Shown piece after piece: positions 1-7,575 of a DNA stretch of 7,915 nt. The notes under the pieces are model-generated. The model made no database searches and was not told where the DNA came from. It saw nothing but the letters and a program-made list of their open reading frames with translations. The DNA comes from Chloroflexota bacterium (GTDB lineage Bacteria > Chloroflexota > Anaerolineae > B4-G1). Both the position numbers and the translations under genes were made by a program. Within the stretch, counting starts at the first letter, position 1; the number at the start of each line of letters is the position of its first letter. Location of the stretch: positions 1-7,915 of the forward strand of contig QMOC01000100.1 of assembly GCA_003648085.1 (NCBI GenBank), read 5' to 3'.

Positions 1-278
1 CCTCCAACTTCCTCGCGTACACGCTCGACTACCGCCAATGCCTCATCCAGATCGTCCCGGTCCACGCACAGGACAATCTGATCCTTCTCCTCCAGATCAA
101 CTAGATGCACAATAAGTTCCACATTGATTCCCTGGTTGCCTAGTTCGGAAAAGAGTATACGGCCCACACCAGGGCGTGACGGTATGTCAATTATACTGAT
201 CATGGCCAAGTGGACGTTATGGATCAGACCACCGGCCTGGAATTTGTTACTGCTGATCGTTTCACCTCCACCAAACAT
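1..278 (-). CDS. Stand-alone ACT-domain protein, 3' end cut by window edge
   Basis: The reading frame from ATG at 278 runs without a stop to base 1, giving 92 residues of an unfinished protein. After about 28 leading residues it matches the ACT-domain fold as found in the regulatory part of aspartate kinase. A first strand (AMISIIDIP) is followed by the turn SRPGVGRI, a helix, then GINVELIVHLVD, a strand (DQIVLCVD) and the helix RDDLDEALAVVERV. ACT domains usually bind amino acids and control enzymes or transport. No kinase domain precedes this one, so it is either a free regulatory domain or the N-terminus of a larger protein continuing past the window. Start choice is uncertain. The ATG at 278 has only a weak ribosome site, while a strong GGAGG lies just inside the frame at about 265-269 with no ATG, GTG or TTG at suitable distance in frame. 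It has its own promoter at 323-351. Family assignment is by eye; the ligand is unknown. Confidence 0.75.
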   Translation of the reverse strand, partial: MFGGGETISSNKFQAGGLIHNVHLAMISIIDIPSRPGVGRILFSELGNQGINVELIVHLVDLEEKDQIVLCVDRDDLDEALAVVERVREEVG

Positions 279-322
279 ATCGTCACTGCGACGTCGAATC
301 TGCACCGCCCGGTGGCAAGGAG

Positions 323-351
323 ATTGTAGCACTCTGGTTGGGCATTGTCAA
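323..351 (-). promoter_or_regulatory. Near-consensus sigma-70 promoter for the ACT gene
   Basis: On the minus strand TTGACA (351-346) is followed, after exactly 17 bases, by TACAAT (328-323). This is a perfect -35 box, optimal spacing and one mismatch in the -10 box. Transcription would begin near 316, leaving a leader of about 38 bases before the ATG at 278. The site lies downstream of the uspA-like gene and faces away from it, so the ACT gene appears to be its own unit. No operator could be recognised over the promoter. Confidence 0.8.
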
Positions 352-544
352 GGAAGGGCGCTGGATGCCGGATGCAATAATGTGGCCCGCCAGCAGGCGA
401 CGCTGCGACGGGAGATGCAACGGGAGGGGTATCACTGCTACCGGCACGCCGGCCGGCGCAAAGGCACATTCGTTTACCGCCTCAGGGGTTGGTGCAGCGG
501 AAGGAAGGTTATCCGCTTATCCGTTTCTCATCCGCTGCTCCAGT
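352..544. other. Intergenic stretch without a supported gene
   Basis: Between the possible terminator of the ATPase operon and the ACT promoter no gene can be supported. Visible items are a 10-base perfect palindrome GCCGGCCGGC (448-457) and a repeated TTATCCG/TATCCG motif around 508-525. The plus strand also carries a short open stretch (about 382-490) encoding a basic, aromatic-rich segment that includes GYHCYRHAGRRKGTFVYRLR. It could be a decayed gene fragment, but it has no start with a ribosome site and I do not recognise it. Confidence 0.5.
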
Positions 545-578
545 AAACAAATACGGCACCAGACTGATTGGCTGGCCG
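545..578 (-). terminator. Possible intrinsic terminator of the ATPase operon
   Basis: Directly after the uspA-like stop codon the minus strand can fold a 7-pair stem, CGGCCAG with CTGG-CCG, with a 2-base bulge and a 9-base loop. It is followed by the T-rich run TATTTGTTT. The bulge and the interrupted T run make it a weak example, but the position, at the end of a long operon and before a new promoter, is right. Confidence 0.4.
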
Positions 579-579
579 G

Positions 580-1044
580 TCAGCGTCTGGCAGGAGTGTG
601 CCTGACGACGAGGACGGGGCATGGAGCATAGTCAATCACCCGCTCGGCTACGCTGCCTATGTGGATACGACGTGCCCCACGACGGCCCACCTGACCGATG
701 ACGATCAAGTCTACGTTCCGCTCACGCGCCAAGTTGGCGATCTCACCATGTGGCATGCCATGCCGGACTACCTGATCGGTCTGCAGACCTCTATCACGAG
801 CCAGGCGAGAGAGATAATCCAAATAGCGCCGTCCTTTAGCCTCCAGTTCCTGGTGCACCATCTTCGCTGTCTTTGAGGTGGCCTCTGCGATCTCATCCAC
901 AATGGCGTTATCTACCACGTACACGAATGTGATCGGGATGCCATGCGTAACGGCTATCTGGATCGCCAGCCGACCGGCGCCAATCGAGGTCTCCGACCCA
1001 TCGGTGGGAACCAGGATGTGGGTGAAAGGGCTTCGTGCTTCCAT
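580..1044 (-). CDS. Universal stress protein (UspA family), ATP-binding type
   Basis: A 154-residue single-domain protein, close to the usual length of the family, predicted cytoplasmic. It opens with the typical first strand and acidic turn (ILVPTDGSE, Asp15) and ends with APCPVLVVR. Near the end it carries the ATP-binding pattern G-2X-G-9X-G-S as G117, G120, G130 and S131. It therefore belongs to the nucleotide-binding branch rather than the non-binding UspA type. Such proteins are usually dimers linked to stress and energy state; the exact function is not predictable. The ATG at 1044 has a clear GGAGG six bases upstream (1051-1055). Only 18 bases separate it from the stop of the ATPase D gene, so it is probably co-transcribed as the last gene of the ATPase operon. 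Confidence 0.93.
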   Translation of the reverse strand: MEARSPFTHILVPTDGSETSIGAGRLAIQIAVTHGIPITFVYVVDNAIVDEIAEATSKTAKMVHQELEAKGRRYLDYLSRLARDRGLQTDQVVRHGMPHGEIANLARERNVDLIVIGQVGRRGARRIHIGSVAERVIDYAPCPVLVVRHTPARR

Positions 1045-1062
1045 CAGCAGCCTCCAGTTCTT

Positions 1063-1833
1063 CTAACCAAATTCGCGTGACGTCGGCTTGCCGCCCCCGA
1101 TGTCACGGTAGATAGGCGACTTGCCACCTCCAATATCCCGATAGATGGGTGACTTGCCGCCCGAGATGTCGCGATAGGGCTGCCCGTACTCACGCATCGG
1201 AGGACCTATCGCCGGCCGGGCGACCCGGGACTTGAGGCGCTTGAGCCGGAAGGTCTCCTCGCGCTCCCGCTCCTCCAGTGCACTCTCGATGAAGGCGACC
1301 GTCTCCTCATACTGAGGGATGAAGATGTATTGTAGGGCGTTGACGCGCCGCTGGGTCTTCTGCAACTCCCGCGCCAGCCGCCAGACTGTCATCATCGTCT
1401 CGGAGAGGATGGGGATTTCGGCCAGGACATGGCGAAAGCAGGCGACGGCTTCGTCCAGTTCGACGGTGGTATCACCGAGGCCGTAGGGCATCTCCGGCGG
1501 CGCACCATGAGCCTCAACAGAGGGAATCACCACTCCCATCACGCTGCGTGGCTTCACCTCCACCTCAACGGTCTCGTTCACAGAGAGTGCTGCCCATTCC
1601 AGGCGCTCCCGGCCCAGCGAGAGCCGCGCCACCTCCAGCGCATGGTAGGCTTCCGCGAGCAGTTTCCACACCCGTTTCTGGAGTACTGCCGCATCGTGGG
1701 CCATGTGCATCAGTTCGGTGGTCAACACCTCCCGCTTTTTGTCCAGAATCTCGTACCCCTCGCGTGCCAGTTCCAGCGCCTCGCGCATGCGGAGCAGGTT
1801 ACTGTGCGTGGGGGCAATGCGTAACCGTGCCAT
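1063..1833 (-). CDS. atpD: V/A-type ATP synthase subunit D with repeat-bearing C-terminal tail
   Basis: Subunit D forms, with F, the central shaft that couples the A3B3 head to the membrane ring. The 256-residue product has the expected plan: a long N-terminal helix (about 1-75, starting ARLRIAPTHSNLL), a short beta-rich middle (about 80-125) and a long C-terminal helix (about 126-201). The conserved segment RVNALQYIFIPQYEETVAFI lies near 163-182. Family members usually end soon after the basic segment RLKRLK (196-201), at about 200-220 residues. Here about 55 further residues follow, containing three copies of YRDIxGGKSPI (220-249) and ending in SREFG. The tail is rich in Gly, Pro, Arg and Lys and is probably disordered. 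The start at 1833 has a perfect AGGAGG only two bases away, plus further GGAG copies upstream. The gene starts seven bases after the B stop codon. Function is secure; the role of the tail is unknown. Confidence 0.95.
   Translation of the reverse strand: MARLRIAPTHSNLLRMREALELAREGYEILDKKREVLTTELMHMAHDAAVLQKRVWKLLAEAYHALEVARLSLGRERLEWAALSVNETVEVEVKPRSVMGVVIPSVEAHGAPPEMPYGLGDTTVELDEAVACFRHVLAEIPILSETMMTVWRLARELQKTQRRVNALQYIFIPQYEETVAFIESALEEREREETFRLKRLKSRVARPAIGPPMREYGQPYRDISGGKSPIYRDIGGGKSPIYRDIGGGKPTSREFG
1087..1176 (-). repeat. Three 33-bp tandem repeats encoding YRDIxGGKSPI in the subunit D tail
   Basis: The units are 1176-1144 (YRDISGGKSPI), 1143-1111 (YRDIGGGKSPI) and 1110-1087 (YRDIGGGK, continuing as PTS). 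The first two units differ at seven of eleven codons, and six of these changes are synonymous; the seventh is Ser to Gly. The duplication is therefore not recent, and the peptide appears to have been kept by selection. Confidence 0.9.
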
Positions 1834-1835
1834 TT

Positions 1836-1841
1836 CCTCCT
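1836..1841 (-). promoter_or_regulatory. Perfect Shine-Dalgarno AGGAGG for subunit D, unusually close to the ATG
   Basis: AGGAGG at 1841-1836 lies only two bases from the ATG at 1833, closer than the usual five to nine. Another GGAG in the adjoining heptamer repeat sits nine bases from the ATG and may be the one used. The site overlaps the B stop codon (1842-1840), which suits translational coupling of B and D. Confidence 0.7.
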
Positions 1842-3255
1842 ACTCCCTACTCCCTACTCCCTGTTGCTTCCCATAGTATTCCTTAATCTCTTCCTCGGTG
1901 ACGCGGGTAAGTTCCTCTTGAGGCAGAATCGAGAGCACCCGCCAGCCTACCTCCAGTGTCTCCTCGATGGTGCGATTCTCCGTCGCACCCTGTCCAATAA
2001 ACTCCCGCTCGAAAGCCTGGCCGAACTTCAGATAACGCTGGTCAACCGTGGTCAATTCCTCCTCGCCGATGACCGAGGCCAGCGCACGCACGTCCTGCAC
2101 GTGGGCGTAGGAGGCATAAAGTTGCGCCGACAAATGCGCGTGGTCGGCCCGTGTGCGCCCTTCACCGATGCCATCCTTCATCAGCCGTGAGAGGGAGGGG
2201 AGGACGGAGATGGGTGGGTAAATGCCCCGCTGGAACAACTCCCGGCTGAGCACGATCTGGCCCTCAGTGATGTAGCCGGTCAGGTCGGGCACGGGGTGGG
2301 TGATATCGTCGTTGGGCATGGTCAGAATGGGCAATTGGGTGATGGAGCCATCACTGCCCTCGATGCGTCCTGTGCGTTCGTAGATGGAGGCCAGGTCGCT
2401 ATAGAGGTAGCCCGGATAGCCCTTGCGACTGGGCACCTCGCCCCGGATGTTGGAGATCTGCCGCAGTGCCTCGCAGTAGTTGGTCATATCGGTGAGGACG
2501 ACGAGGACGTGCATACCCCGCTCGAAGGCCAGAAACTCGGCCAGCGTCAGCGCGGCCCGCGGTGTCACCAGCCGTTCGATGGGCGGATCGTCGGCCAGGT
2601 TGAGGAACATCGCCACACGGGTCAGCGCGCCGCTGGTAGCGAAGGATCGGCGGAAAAACTCGGCCACGTCGTGCTTGACGCCCATGGCGGCGAAGACGAT
2701 AGCGAAACTCTCCTCCTCGCTGCCGGGAATGGTGGCTTGGCGCACAATTTGGGCCGCCAACTGGTCGTGGGGCAGACCACTGCCGGAGAAGAGGGGCAAT
2801 TTCTGGCCCAAAACCAGTGTGTTCATCCCATCCACGGCCGAGATGCCGGTCTGAATGTAATCGCGGGGATAGACGCGAGCAGTGGGGTTGATCGGCTGGC
2901 CGTTGACATCGGCCCAGCGTTCGGCCAGCGGCTCCGGCCCACCGTCAATGGGCTCCCCCAGGCCATCGAAAACACGGCCCAGCATCTCCGTGGATACGGG
3001 CAGGCGCATCGGCCGGCCCAAGAAGCGGACGTGCGTATCCTCGATGGACAGGCCGGTGGTGCCGGCGAAGACTTCTACAACGGCGACTCCCTCACCGACC
3101 TCCAGCACCCGTCCCCGGCGGATTCGCCCCTTGGGATCTATAATCTCGGCCACCTCATCGTAGCCGACGTTGCCGACCCCCCCGACGACGACGATGGGGC
3201 CTTCAACGCGGGCCACTCCCGCCACCTCTTGTCCGCCATATTCCGCCATCTCCAT
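1840..3255 (-). CDS. atpB: V/A-type ATP synthase subunit B (non-catalytic nucleotide-binding)
   Basis: B alternates with A in the A3B3 head and contributes regulatory nucleotide sites and the arginine finger to the catalytic sites at the A/B interface. The 471-residue product has the N-terminal beta-barrel ([12 protein letters not shown]), then [19 protein letters not shown] degenerate P-loop SGSGLPHDQ (about 157-165) replaces the GxxxxGKT of A, which is diagnostic for B. Further conserved blocks are [29 protein letters not shown] and [18 protein letters not shown], whose Arg in SLSRLM is the likely arginine finger. An in-frame GTG at 3279 overlaps the A stop codon (GTGA). I prefer the ATG at 3255 because a G-rich ribosome site precedes it and the N-terminus then matches the family length. 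The last codons lie in a heptamer repeat, giving an odd C-terminus QGVGSRE. Confidence 0.96.
   Translation of the reverse strand: MEMAEYGGQEVAGVARVEGPIVVVGGVGNVGYDEVAEIIDPKGRIRRGRVLEVGEGVAVVEVFAGTTGLSIEDTHVRFLGRPMRLPVSTEMLGRVFDGLGEPIDGGPEPLAERWADVNGQPINPTARVYPRDYIQTGISAVDGMNTLVLGQKLPLFSGSGLPHDQLAAQIVRQATIPGSEEESFAIVFAAMGVKHDVAEFFRRSFATSGALTRVAMFLNLADDPPIERLVTPRAALTLAEFLAFERGMHVLVVLTDMTNYCEALRQISNIRGEVPSRKGYPGYLYSDLASIYERTGRIEGSDGSITQLPILTMPNDDITHPVPDLTGYITEGQIVLSRELFQRGIYPPISVLPSLSRLMKDGIGEGRTRADHAHLSAQLYASYAHVQDVRALASVIGEEELTTVDQRYLKFGQAFEREFIGQGATENRTIEETLEVGWRVLSILPQEELTRVTEEEIKEYYGKQQGVGSRE
1841..1861 (-). repeat. Heptanucleotide tandem repeat spanning the B stop and the D ribosome site
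   Basis: Three perfect copies of TACTCCC on the plus strand (GGGAGTA on the minus strand) cover the last codons and part of the stop codon of B and run into the AGGAGG of D. Seven is not a multiple of three, so gaining or losing a copy would change the reading frame at the end of B and shift the spacing of ribosome-site-like GGAG motifs before D. Confidence 0.9.
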
Positions 3256-3269
3256 ATAGCCCCCCTCTG
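3256..3269 (-). promoter_or_regulatory. G-rich ribosome binding site favouring ATG 3255 for subunit B
   Basis: GAGGGGGG lies four bases before the ATG at 3255. The competing GTG at 3279 also has a site, GGAG eight bases upstream inside the end of A. Both starts are possible; comparison with the N-terminal length usual for B subunits favours 3255. Confidence 0.5.
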
Positions 3270-3275
3270 CCTCTC

Positions 3276-6200
3276 TCACATCCGATACTCCTTCTCCACC
3301 TGATCCATCTGCTCATCCAGCCTCTGCCAAATCTCGTCTATTCGCTCCACTTGCTCGTTGGGCACAGTATTCTTCATCCGCACGAGAATGTTCACGATGG
3401 GGAGATCGTGAATCACGATAACGGGGCAACCTTTGGCAATGATGCGCTCCGCCCGCTCGTGAAAGTGGAGGATGACCCGGAGCATGCGTATCTGCTTCTC
3501 GATGCTGGCATACGAATCCACCTCATCGAGGGCGTTCTGCTGCAAAAATCCCTCCCGCAGTAGACGGGCCGTCTCCAGGATCAGACGCTGGTCGTCGGGC
3601 AGCGCGTCCGGGCCGACCAGTTTGACGACTTGTTGCAGGCGATCCTCGCGTTGCAGAATCTCCAACGCCTGCTCGCGCAGCGCGTACCAATCCTCATATC
3701 CCTGTTCGCGCCACCAGTCGCTTACCTCGTCCGTGTATTCGCTGTAACTCTCGAGCCAGTTGATCGCCGGGAAGTGCCGGGCCGACGCCAGCGCCTTATC
3801 CAGCGCCCAGAAGCAGCGAATGAAACGGCTGGTGTGCTGCGTGACTGGCTCGGAAAAATCGCCACCGGGCGGGCTGACCGCGCCGATGACGCTGACCGAG
3901 CCAGGAGTGCCGTTAAGCGTGATGACGCGGCCGGCCCGCTCGTAGAACTCCGCCAAGCGTGCAGCCAGGTAGGCCGGATAGCCCTCCTCGGCGGGCATTT
4001 CCTCCAGGCGACCGGAGATCTCGCGCAGCGCCTCGGCCCAGCGTGAAGTGGAATCGGCCATCAGCGCTACGTGGTAGCCCATGTCACGGTAATACTCGGC
4101 CAGCGTGATGCCGGTGTAGATGCTGGCTTCACGGGCAGCGACCGGCATATTGGAGGTGTTGGCGATGAGAATGGTGCGCTCCATCAGCGGGCGACCACTA
4201 CGCGGGTCGGTGAGATGGGGAAACTCCTGCAACACCTCGGTCATCTCGTTGCCTCTCTCCCCGCATCCCACATAGACGACTACATCGGCGTCGCTCCACT
4301 TGGCGATTTGGTGCTGGGCGATGGTGTTGTGCAGAATCAGAGGCCCCATCCCACCCACGAAGTTATGTGCGCCGGGCACGGTCACATCGTACACATCGTG
4401 CGGCCCCGGTATGGTCTCAATTTCGGTGATAGGGTCGCAGAAGATGGATTCCAGAGATCGCGCGAAGGCACGTATCTGTGGAGAATCACAGCGTGCGGCG
4501 AACTGTCGAAAGACTGTCGCCGACATTCTCTCACCACCGTACAGATAATTGGAAACGTAGACCCCGCGTGTTTCGAGTTTGGAGCGCGGGCTGTTCATCG
4601 CCCGGTAGGCCATTTTAAGCGTCTGAGGGGCGACTGGCACAACATCAACCCCCGTGTAACCGCTCTTGCCGTCGTGCAGGTAAGTGGCGATTTGATCCCA
4701 CTTTCCCGTATGGGGAGAGTTTCCCTTCGGCTTGCAGGCGGCGTAGAAGCGCCCGATCTCCTCCTTGCCTCGAATGAAGATACGGAAGTAGTCGCGGCCG
4801 CCGATGGTTTTTGACGACAGTTTGTGTAGGATTCCCAGCCGCAGGAGCAGGTACGAAAGCCCGATGGCCATGGACTGGCTGGCCGTTGCAATTTCCAACT
4901 CTTTCCCATCACTGCTCGTGCTCCCATCGCACGAGAAGTAAGCGCCGAGGAAGCGGGCAATGACCTCCTCTGGCGATTTGAGGATCACTGTCGGGATGGA
5001 GCAGGTGCGGGATTTGCGATGCCCTGACTCCGGTATCCCCAGGTGGACCAACAACTTGACTAAAATCGTGCTGCTGAATCGGGTTGCTGGCACAGTGTTG
5101 GCAATGTATCGTCGAGGTTCTAACCCAAACAGCTGCCGCCCCAATCGCTCAAAACGGGCCAGCAGGGATTCGTCTGTATTGTAAAACATGACTGTGCGTG
5201 GATTCAAGTGACCATCGGCCAGCAACAGCCCCAGAAATTCAGCAAACTCAGGGCTCACTTCGCTAGGAATGCGCGTCGCAGCACCTCGTCGTTCTCCCTT
5301 AAGCCATTTCACCGTCAAATTGCAGCCCGTGGCTGCCATCAACCGCTGCACGAACGAAAGCGGGGGGCGATTTCGCATGGCGTGATATTCGACCAGTAGA
5401 TGATACTTGGTGGCCAACACATCCACCAGGCTCTTCAGTGTGCCCCCGTGGGCGGCTGCCAGTTTGTCCAGCAGGTGTGGGATGCTCTGCAACACGGCCG
5501 GGTCGCAAACCCGCGCCTCATCGAACAGGCCAAACGGGCTCAACGTCTGCACCTGACCATCCACATGAATCCTACGCGGGGCGACCAGGTAGTCGCCTTC
5601 CTTGAGGGAACGAGCCTCCACCTCCCTGATCTCCAACTCCGGCGTCACGACGAGCAGTTTGTGTACCGGCGTCACTTTCGCCTGCCGGCCGCTGCGTGTT
5701 GTTATGTGAATGACCTGGTCCGCCTTCCCTTTGTAAACCACACTGGCGTTCCGGCACATCAGAGCGCCATTCTCGAACGAGAAGAGGGTAAAGGGGTCGT
5801 CCAGGCGTGTATAGGATTCCACACCTTGCGTGATTTTCTCGCCCCGATCTTGGTAATCCGCGAACAGGTCTGCAATTGACCTCAGTGTGCCATCGCCCAG
5901 GAGGACGGGCGTATCACCGGTGACGCATTTCCCGGCTCCGAAGCCCCCCGGGATGGCCGCCGCGCCCCCCTTCGCCAGCGGGAAGAAAGCATCCAGCACA
6001 CGCTGGCCCGTGACGAGCAACTCGGTGGGTGGGAGGCGACGGCGATAAGGGCGCGGGCGACGCACCGGCCAGCGATGGAACATCGTGAGCACTCGTTCAC
6101 CGTTTTCCGTCTCCAGGCGAGCGATGGGCTCTTCGATAGTATACTCCCCCTCTGGGGCCACCCAGGTCAATTTCCCCGCCATATCGGGCGGCACCATAAC

Positions 6201-6647
6201 GCGGTGTTCGATCAGCGGGGTCTCCGGCACGACTCCCAGGATGGCACCGCCCTGAACCACGTCCCCCTCCTTGACGCGAGGGACGAAGGTCCACCTCTGT
6301 TTGCGGTAGAGCGGCGTGGCCTTGATGCCCCGCCCAATGAAAGCACCGGTACGCAGTTCCAGCACGGGCAACGGGCGCTGGATGCCGTCGAAAATGGACT
6401 GCAACAGGCCGGGCCCCAACTCCACCGAAAGTGGTAGGCCGGTGCCGTAAACGGGTGCGCCAGGGCGCAACCCCGACGTCTCCTCATACACCTGGATGGT
6501 GATTATGTCCTGCTCCAGGCCAATAACCTCGCCTACCAGGTGCTCGTCGCCGACTTCGACCACTTCGAGCATGCCCACTTGCTGCGAGCCCCGGGCACGC
6601 ACCACCGGGCCGTTCACCCAAACTACTTGGCCTACCTGTATACTCAT
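3276..6647 (-). CDS. atpA: V/A-type ATP synthase catalytic subunit A, interrupted by an intein
   Basis: A is the catalytic subunit that makes or hydrolyses ATP at the A/B interfaces. The precursor is 1123 residues; removing the intein (241-774) leaves 589, the normal size for the family. Visible domains are the N-terminal beta-barrel ([17 protein letters not shown], 5-21) and the A-specific bulge domain (about 115-185, [20 protein letters not shown]). The P-loop GGFGAGK (234-240) is completed by Thr775 after splicing. It is followed by [21 protein letters not shown] (782-802), containing the catalytic Glu of GERGNE, then [18 protein letters not shown] and the C-terminal helical domain. The ATG at 6647 overlaps the E stop by four bases (ATGA), and the end overlaps an alternative GTG of B. 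The enzyme cannot be active before splicing because the Lys and Thr of the P-loop are separated by 534 residues. Confidence 0.97.
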   Translation of the reverse strand: MSIQVGQVVWVNGPVVRARGSQQVGMLEVVEVGDEHLVGEVIGLEQDIITIQVYEETSGLRPGAPVYGTGLPLSVELGPGLLQSIFDGIQRPLPVLELRTGAFIGRGIKATPLYRKQRWTFVPRVKEGDVVQGGAILGVVPETPLIEHRVMVPPDMAGKLTWVAPEGEYTIEEPIARLETENGERVLTMFHRWPVRRPRPYRRRLPPTELLVTGQRVLDAFFPLAKGGAAAIPGGFGAGKCVTGDTPVLLGDGTLRSIADLFADYQDRGEKITQGVESYTRLDDPFTLFSFENGALMCRNASVVYKGKADQVIHITTRSGRQAKVTPVHKLLVVTPELEIREVEARSLKEGDYLVAPRRIHVDGQVQTLSPFGLFDEARVCDPAVLQSIPHLLDKLAAAHGGTLKSLVDVLATKYHLLVEYHAMRNRPPLSFVQRLMAATGCNLTVKWLKGERRGAATRIPSEVSPEFAEFLGLLLADGHLNPRTVMFYNTDESLLARFERLGRQLFGLEPRRYIANTVPATRFSSTILVKLLVHLGIPESGHRKSRTCSIPTVILKSPEEVIARFLGAYFSCDGSTSSDGKELEIATASQSMAIGLSYLLLRLGILHKLSSKTIGGRDYFRIFIRGKEEIGRFYAACKPKGNSPHTGKWDQIATYLHDGKSGYTGVDVVPVAPQTLKMAYRAMNSPRSKLETRGVYVSNYLYGGERMSATVFRQFAARCDSPQIRAFARSLESIFCDPITEIETIPGPHDVYDVTVPGAHNFVGGMGPLILHNTIAQHQIAKWSDADVVVYVGCGERGNEMTEVLQEFPHLTDPRSGRPLMERTILIANTSNMPVAAREASIYTGITLAEYYRDMGYHVALMADSTSRWAEALREISGRLEEMPAEEGYPAYLAARLAEFYERAGRVITLNGTPGSVSVIGAVSPPGGDFSEPVTQHTSRFIRCFWALDKALASARHFPAINWLESYSEYTDEVSDWWREQGYEDWYALREQALEILQREDRLQQVVKLVGPDALPDDQRLILETARLLREGFLQQNALDEVDSYASIEKQIRMLRVILHFHERAERIIAKGCPVIVIHDLPIVNILVRMKNTVPNEQVERIDEIWQRLDEQMDQVEKEYRM
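4326..5927 (-). mobile_element. Intein with LAGLIDADG homing endonuclease in the subunit A P-loop
   Basis: A 534-residue in-frame protein insertion that should excise itself after translation. It starts at Cys241 ([13 protein letters not shown], block A) and has the block B Thr and His in VTPVHK (326-329). It ends with block F ([15 protein letters not shown], 752-766) and block G (LILHN, with His773 and Asn774), followed by Thr775 as the +1 residue. All residues needed for standard class 1 splicing are present. Two LAGLIDADG-type motifs, [11 protein letters not shown] (470-480) and [11 protein letters not shown] (565-575), retain their Asp residues (478 and 574), so the endonuclease may be active. 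The insertion point GAGK|T is the one used by archaeal vacuolar-type ATPase inteins such as those of Pyrococcus and Thermoplasma. About 85 residues before the first LAGLIDADG motif (380-465) are of unclear role. One hand-counted line inside the intein (5041-5100) had 50% GC against 63% in one extein line (3661-3720), a weak hint of separate origin. Confidence 0.95.
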
Positions 6648-7264
6648 GGCGTCTCCCCCATCAGAATACGGTACACGGAGGCGCGCAATCCGCCCTGCAT
6701 GCGGGTTAGTCGGGTCTCCAATGTATTGTCATAGCGCCGGTGCCCGTCGGGAGTCTCCAGCACAACACCGCTACCTCGCGCGAGGGGCTCGCCGGCGCGC
6801 AAATGCACGCCGAGTTCATTCCCTAAATCCTCCAACACCTCATCGCTGAGCACCCTCCGTGTCCTCTCGTCAGCATGCACCAGGAGTTCATCGGCTTCCA
6901 AACGTTCCACCGCTTCGCGCACCAGACGGCGCGCGATCTGTTCGTAGTCCGGCCACTGGGGTGCAGAGGTCAGTTGTCGGCGGGCCTCGGCGAAGACACG
7001 CTCCAGCAACTGCTCACGACGCTTCAGAGTCAGCGTTTGAGCGTCCAATTGTGCTGCCGCCGCTGCCTGGCCACGCAACGTTTCGGCCTCCAGCCGCGCC
7101 CGTTGCAGGATCTTGTCACGCTCGGCCTGCGCCCGTTCATCCGCCTGCCGACGGATGTCCTCGGCTCTAGCCCTAGCGTCGGCCAGAACGTGATCCGTCT
7201 CCTCTTTAACGTCGCCTATAATGGCGCGCTCGAGAGCCCGGATGTCACTTTGCTCTGGGTTCAT
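6644..7264 (-). CDS. atpE: V/A-type ATP synthase subunit E (peripheral stalk)
   Basis: E forms a heterodimeric peripheral stalk (with G/H-type subunits) that holds the A3B3 head still while the shaft turns. The 206-residue length is normal. Residues about 8-100 are a long charged helix rich in Ala, Glu, Arg and Gln, starting [20 protein letters not shown], as expected for the coiled-coil stalk. The C-terminal half has the globular head with short strands ([33 protein letters not shown]), the last being the most family-like segment. The start overlaps the F stop by four bases (ATGA) and its own stop overlaps the A start in the same way, so F, E and A are translationally coupled. A partner G/H gene is not seen here and may lie upstream. 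Confidence 0.9.
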   Translation of the reverse strand: MNPEQSDIRALERAIIGDVKEETDHVLADARARAEDIRRQADERAQAERDKILQRARLEAETLRGQAAAAAQLDAQTLTLKRREQLLERVFAEARRQLTSAPQWPDYEQIARRLVREAVERLEADELLVHADERTRRVLSDEVLEDLGNELGVHLRAGEPLARGSGVVLETPDGHRRYDNTLETRLTRMQGGLRASVYRILMGETP

Positions 7265-7566
7265 ATCTTCACCCCGATAGTTCGTCGGATCACTTCACTG
7301 AGCGGTGGCCGGTCGGGGTGTGGCCCCCCTGGCCCCGGTATCTCCACCACCAGTGGAACGGTGCTACGCACTCTGAGCATATCTACCCGCTGGCGGGCCA
7401 GGTCTGCGACATCTTCGGTCACCAGCACGATGCCGACTTCCCTATCGGCCAAGGCCGCGTCAAGGGCTTGATTCAGTTCCTTAGCCGTCGTCACGATACG
7501 ACCGCGTACGCCGACAAGATCAAAACCCAACACAGCGTCCTGGCTGCCAATAACCAGCAGTTTCAT
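7261..7566 (-). CDS. atpF: V/A-type ATP synthase subunit F (central shaft)
   Basis: F binds D in the rotating central shaft and influences the balance between ATP synthesis and hydrolysis. The 101-residue protein has the compact Rossmann-like pattern of the family. It opens with a strand and glycine (KLLVIGSQDAVLGFDLVGV), then a helix (TAKELNQALDAAL), a strand (VGIVLVTEDVA), VPLVVEIPGPGG and a final helix ([13 protein letters not shown]), as is typical for these 100-residue subunits. The ATG at 7566 follows the K stop (7576-7578) after a nine-base gap (TGGGGGAGT) that holds the ribosome site immediately before the start. Subunit C, which lies beside F in the Thermus operon, is absent on both sides. 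Confidence 0.93.
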   Translation of the reverse strand: MKLLVIGSQDAVLGFDLVGVRGRIVTTAKELNQALDAALADREVGIVLVTEDVADLARQRVDMLRVRSTVPLVVEIPGPGGPHPDRPPLSEVIRRTIGVKI

Positions 7567-7575
7567 ACTCCCCCA

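Noticed and set aside
448..457. Perfect palindrome GCCGGCCGGC as a protein binding site
   Set aside because: A 10-base palindrome of only G and C is expected by chance in GC-rich DNA, and it is too far from the ACT promoter to be assigned a role.
1087..1176. Repeats in the D gene as a CRISPR-like array
   Set aside because: The units are directly adjacent with no spacers, keep the reading frame, and diverge at synonymous positions.
3276..3279. GTG at 3279 as certain start of subunit B
   Set aside because: It is possible through overlap with the A stop, but the ATG at 3255 has a nearby G-rich ribosome site and gives the usual N-terminal length.
2296..3303. Open frame of 335 codons on the plus strand
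   Set aside because: It lies exactly opposite the well-conserved subunit B gene and its translation shows no family pattern; it is a shadow of GC-rich coding sequence.
4071..4814. Open frame of 247 codons on the plus strand opposite the intein end and subunit A
   Set aside because: It crosses the intein boundary on the opposite strand and has no recognisable domain, while the minus strand encodes conserved blocks throughout.
4326..5927. Insertion as a separate nuclease gene or group I intron
   Set aside because: The frame is continuous through both junctions, and the ends show the intein splice residues Cys and His-Asn followed by Thr, so splicing is at protein level.
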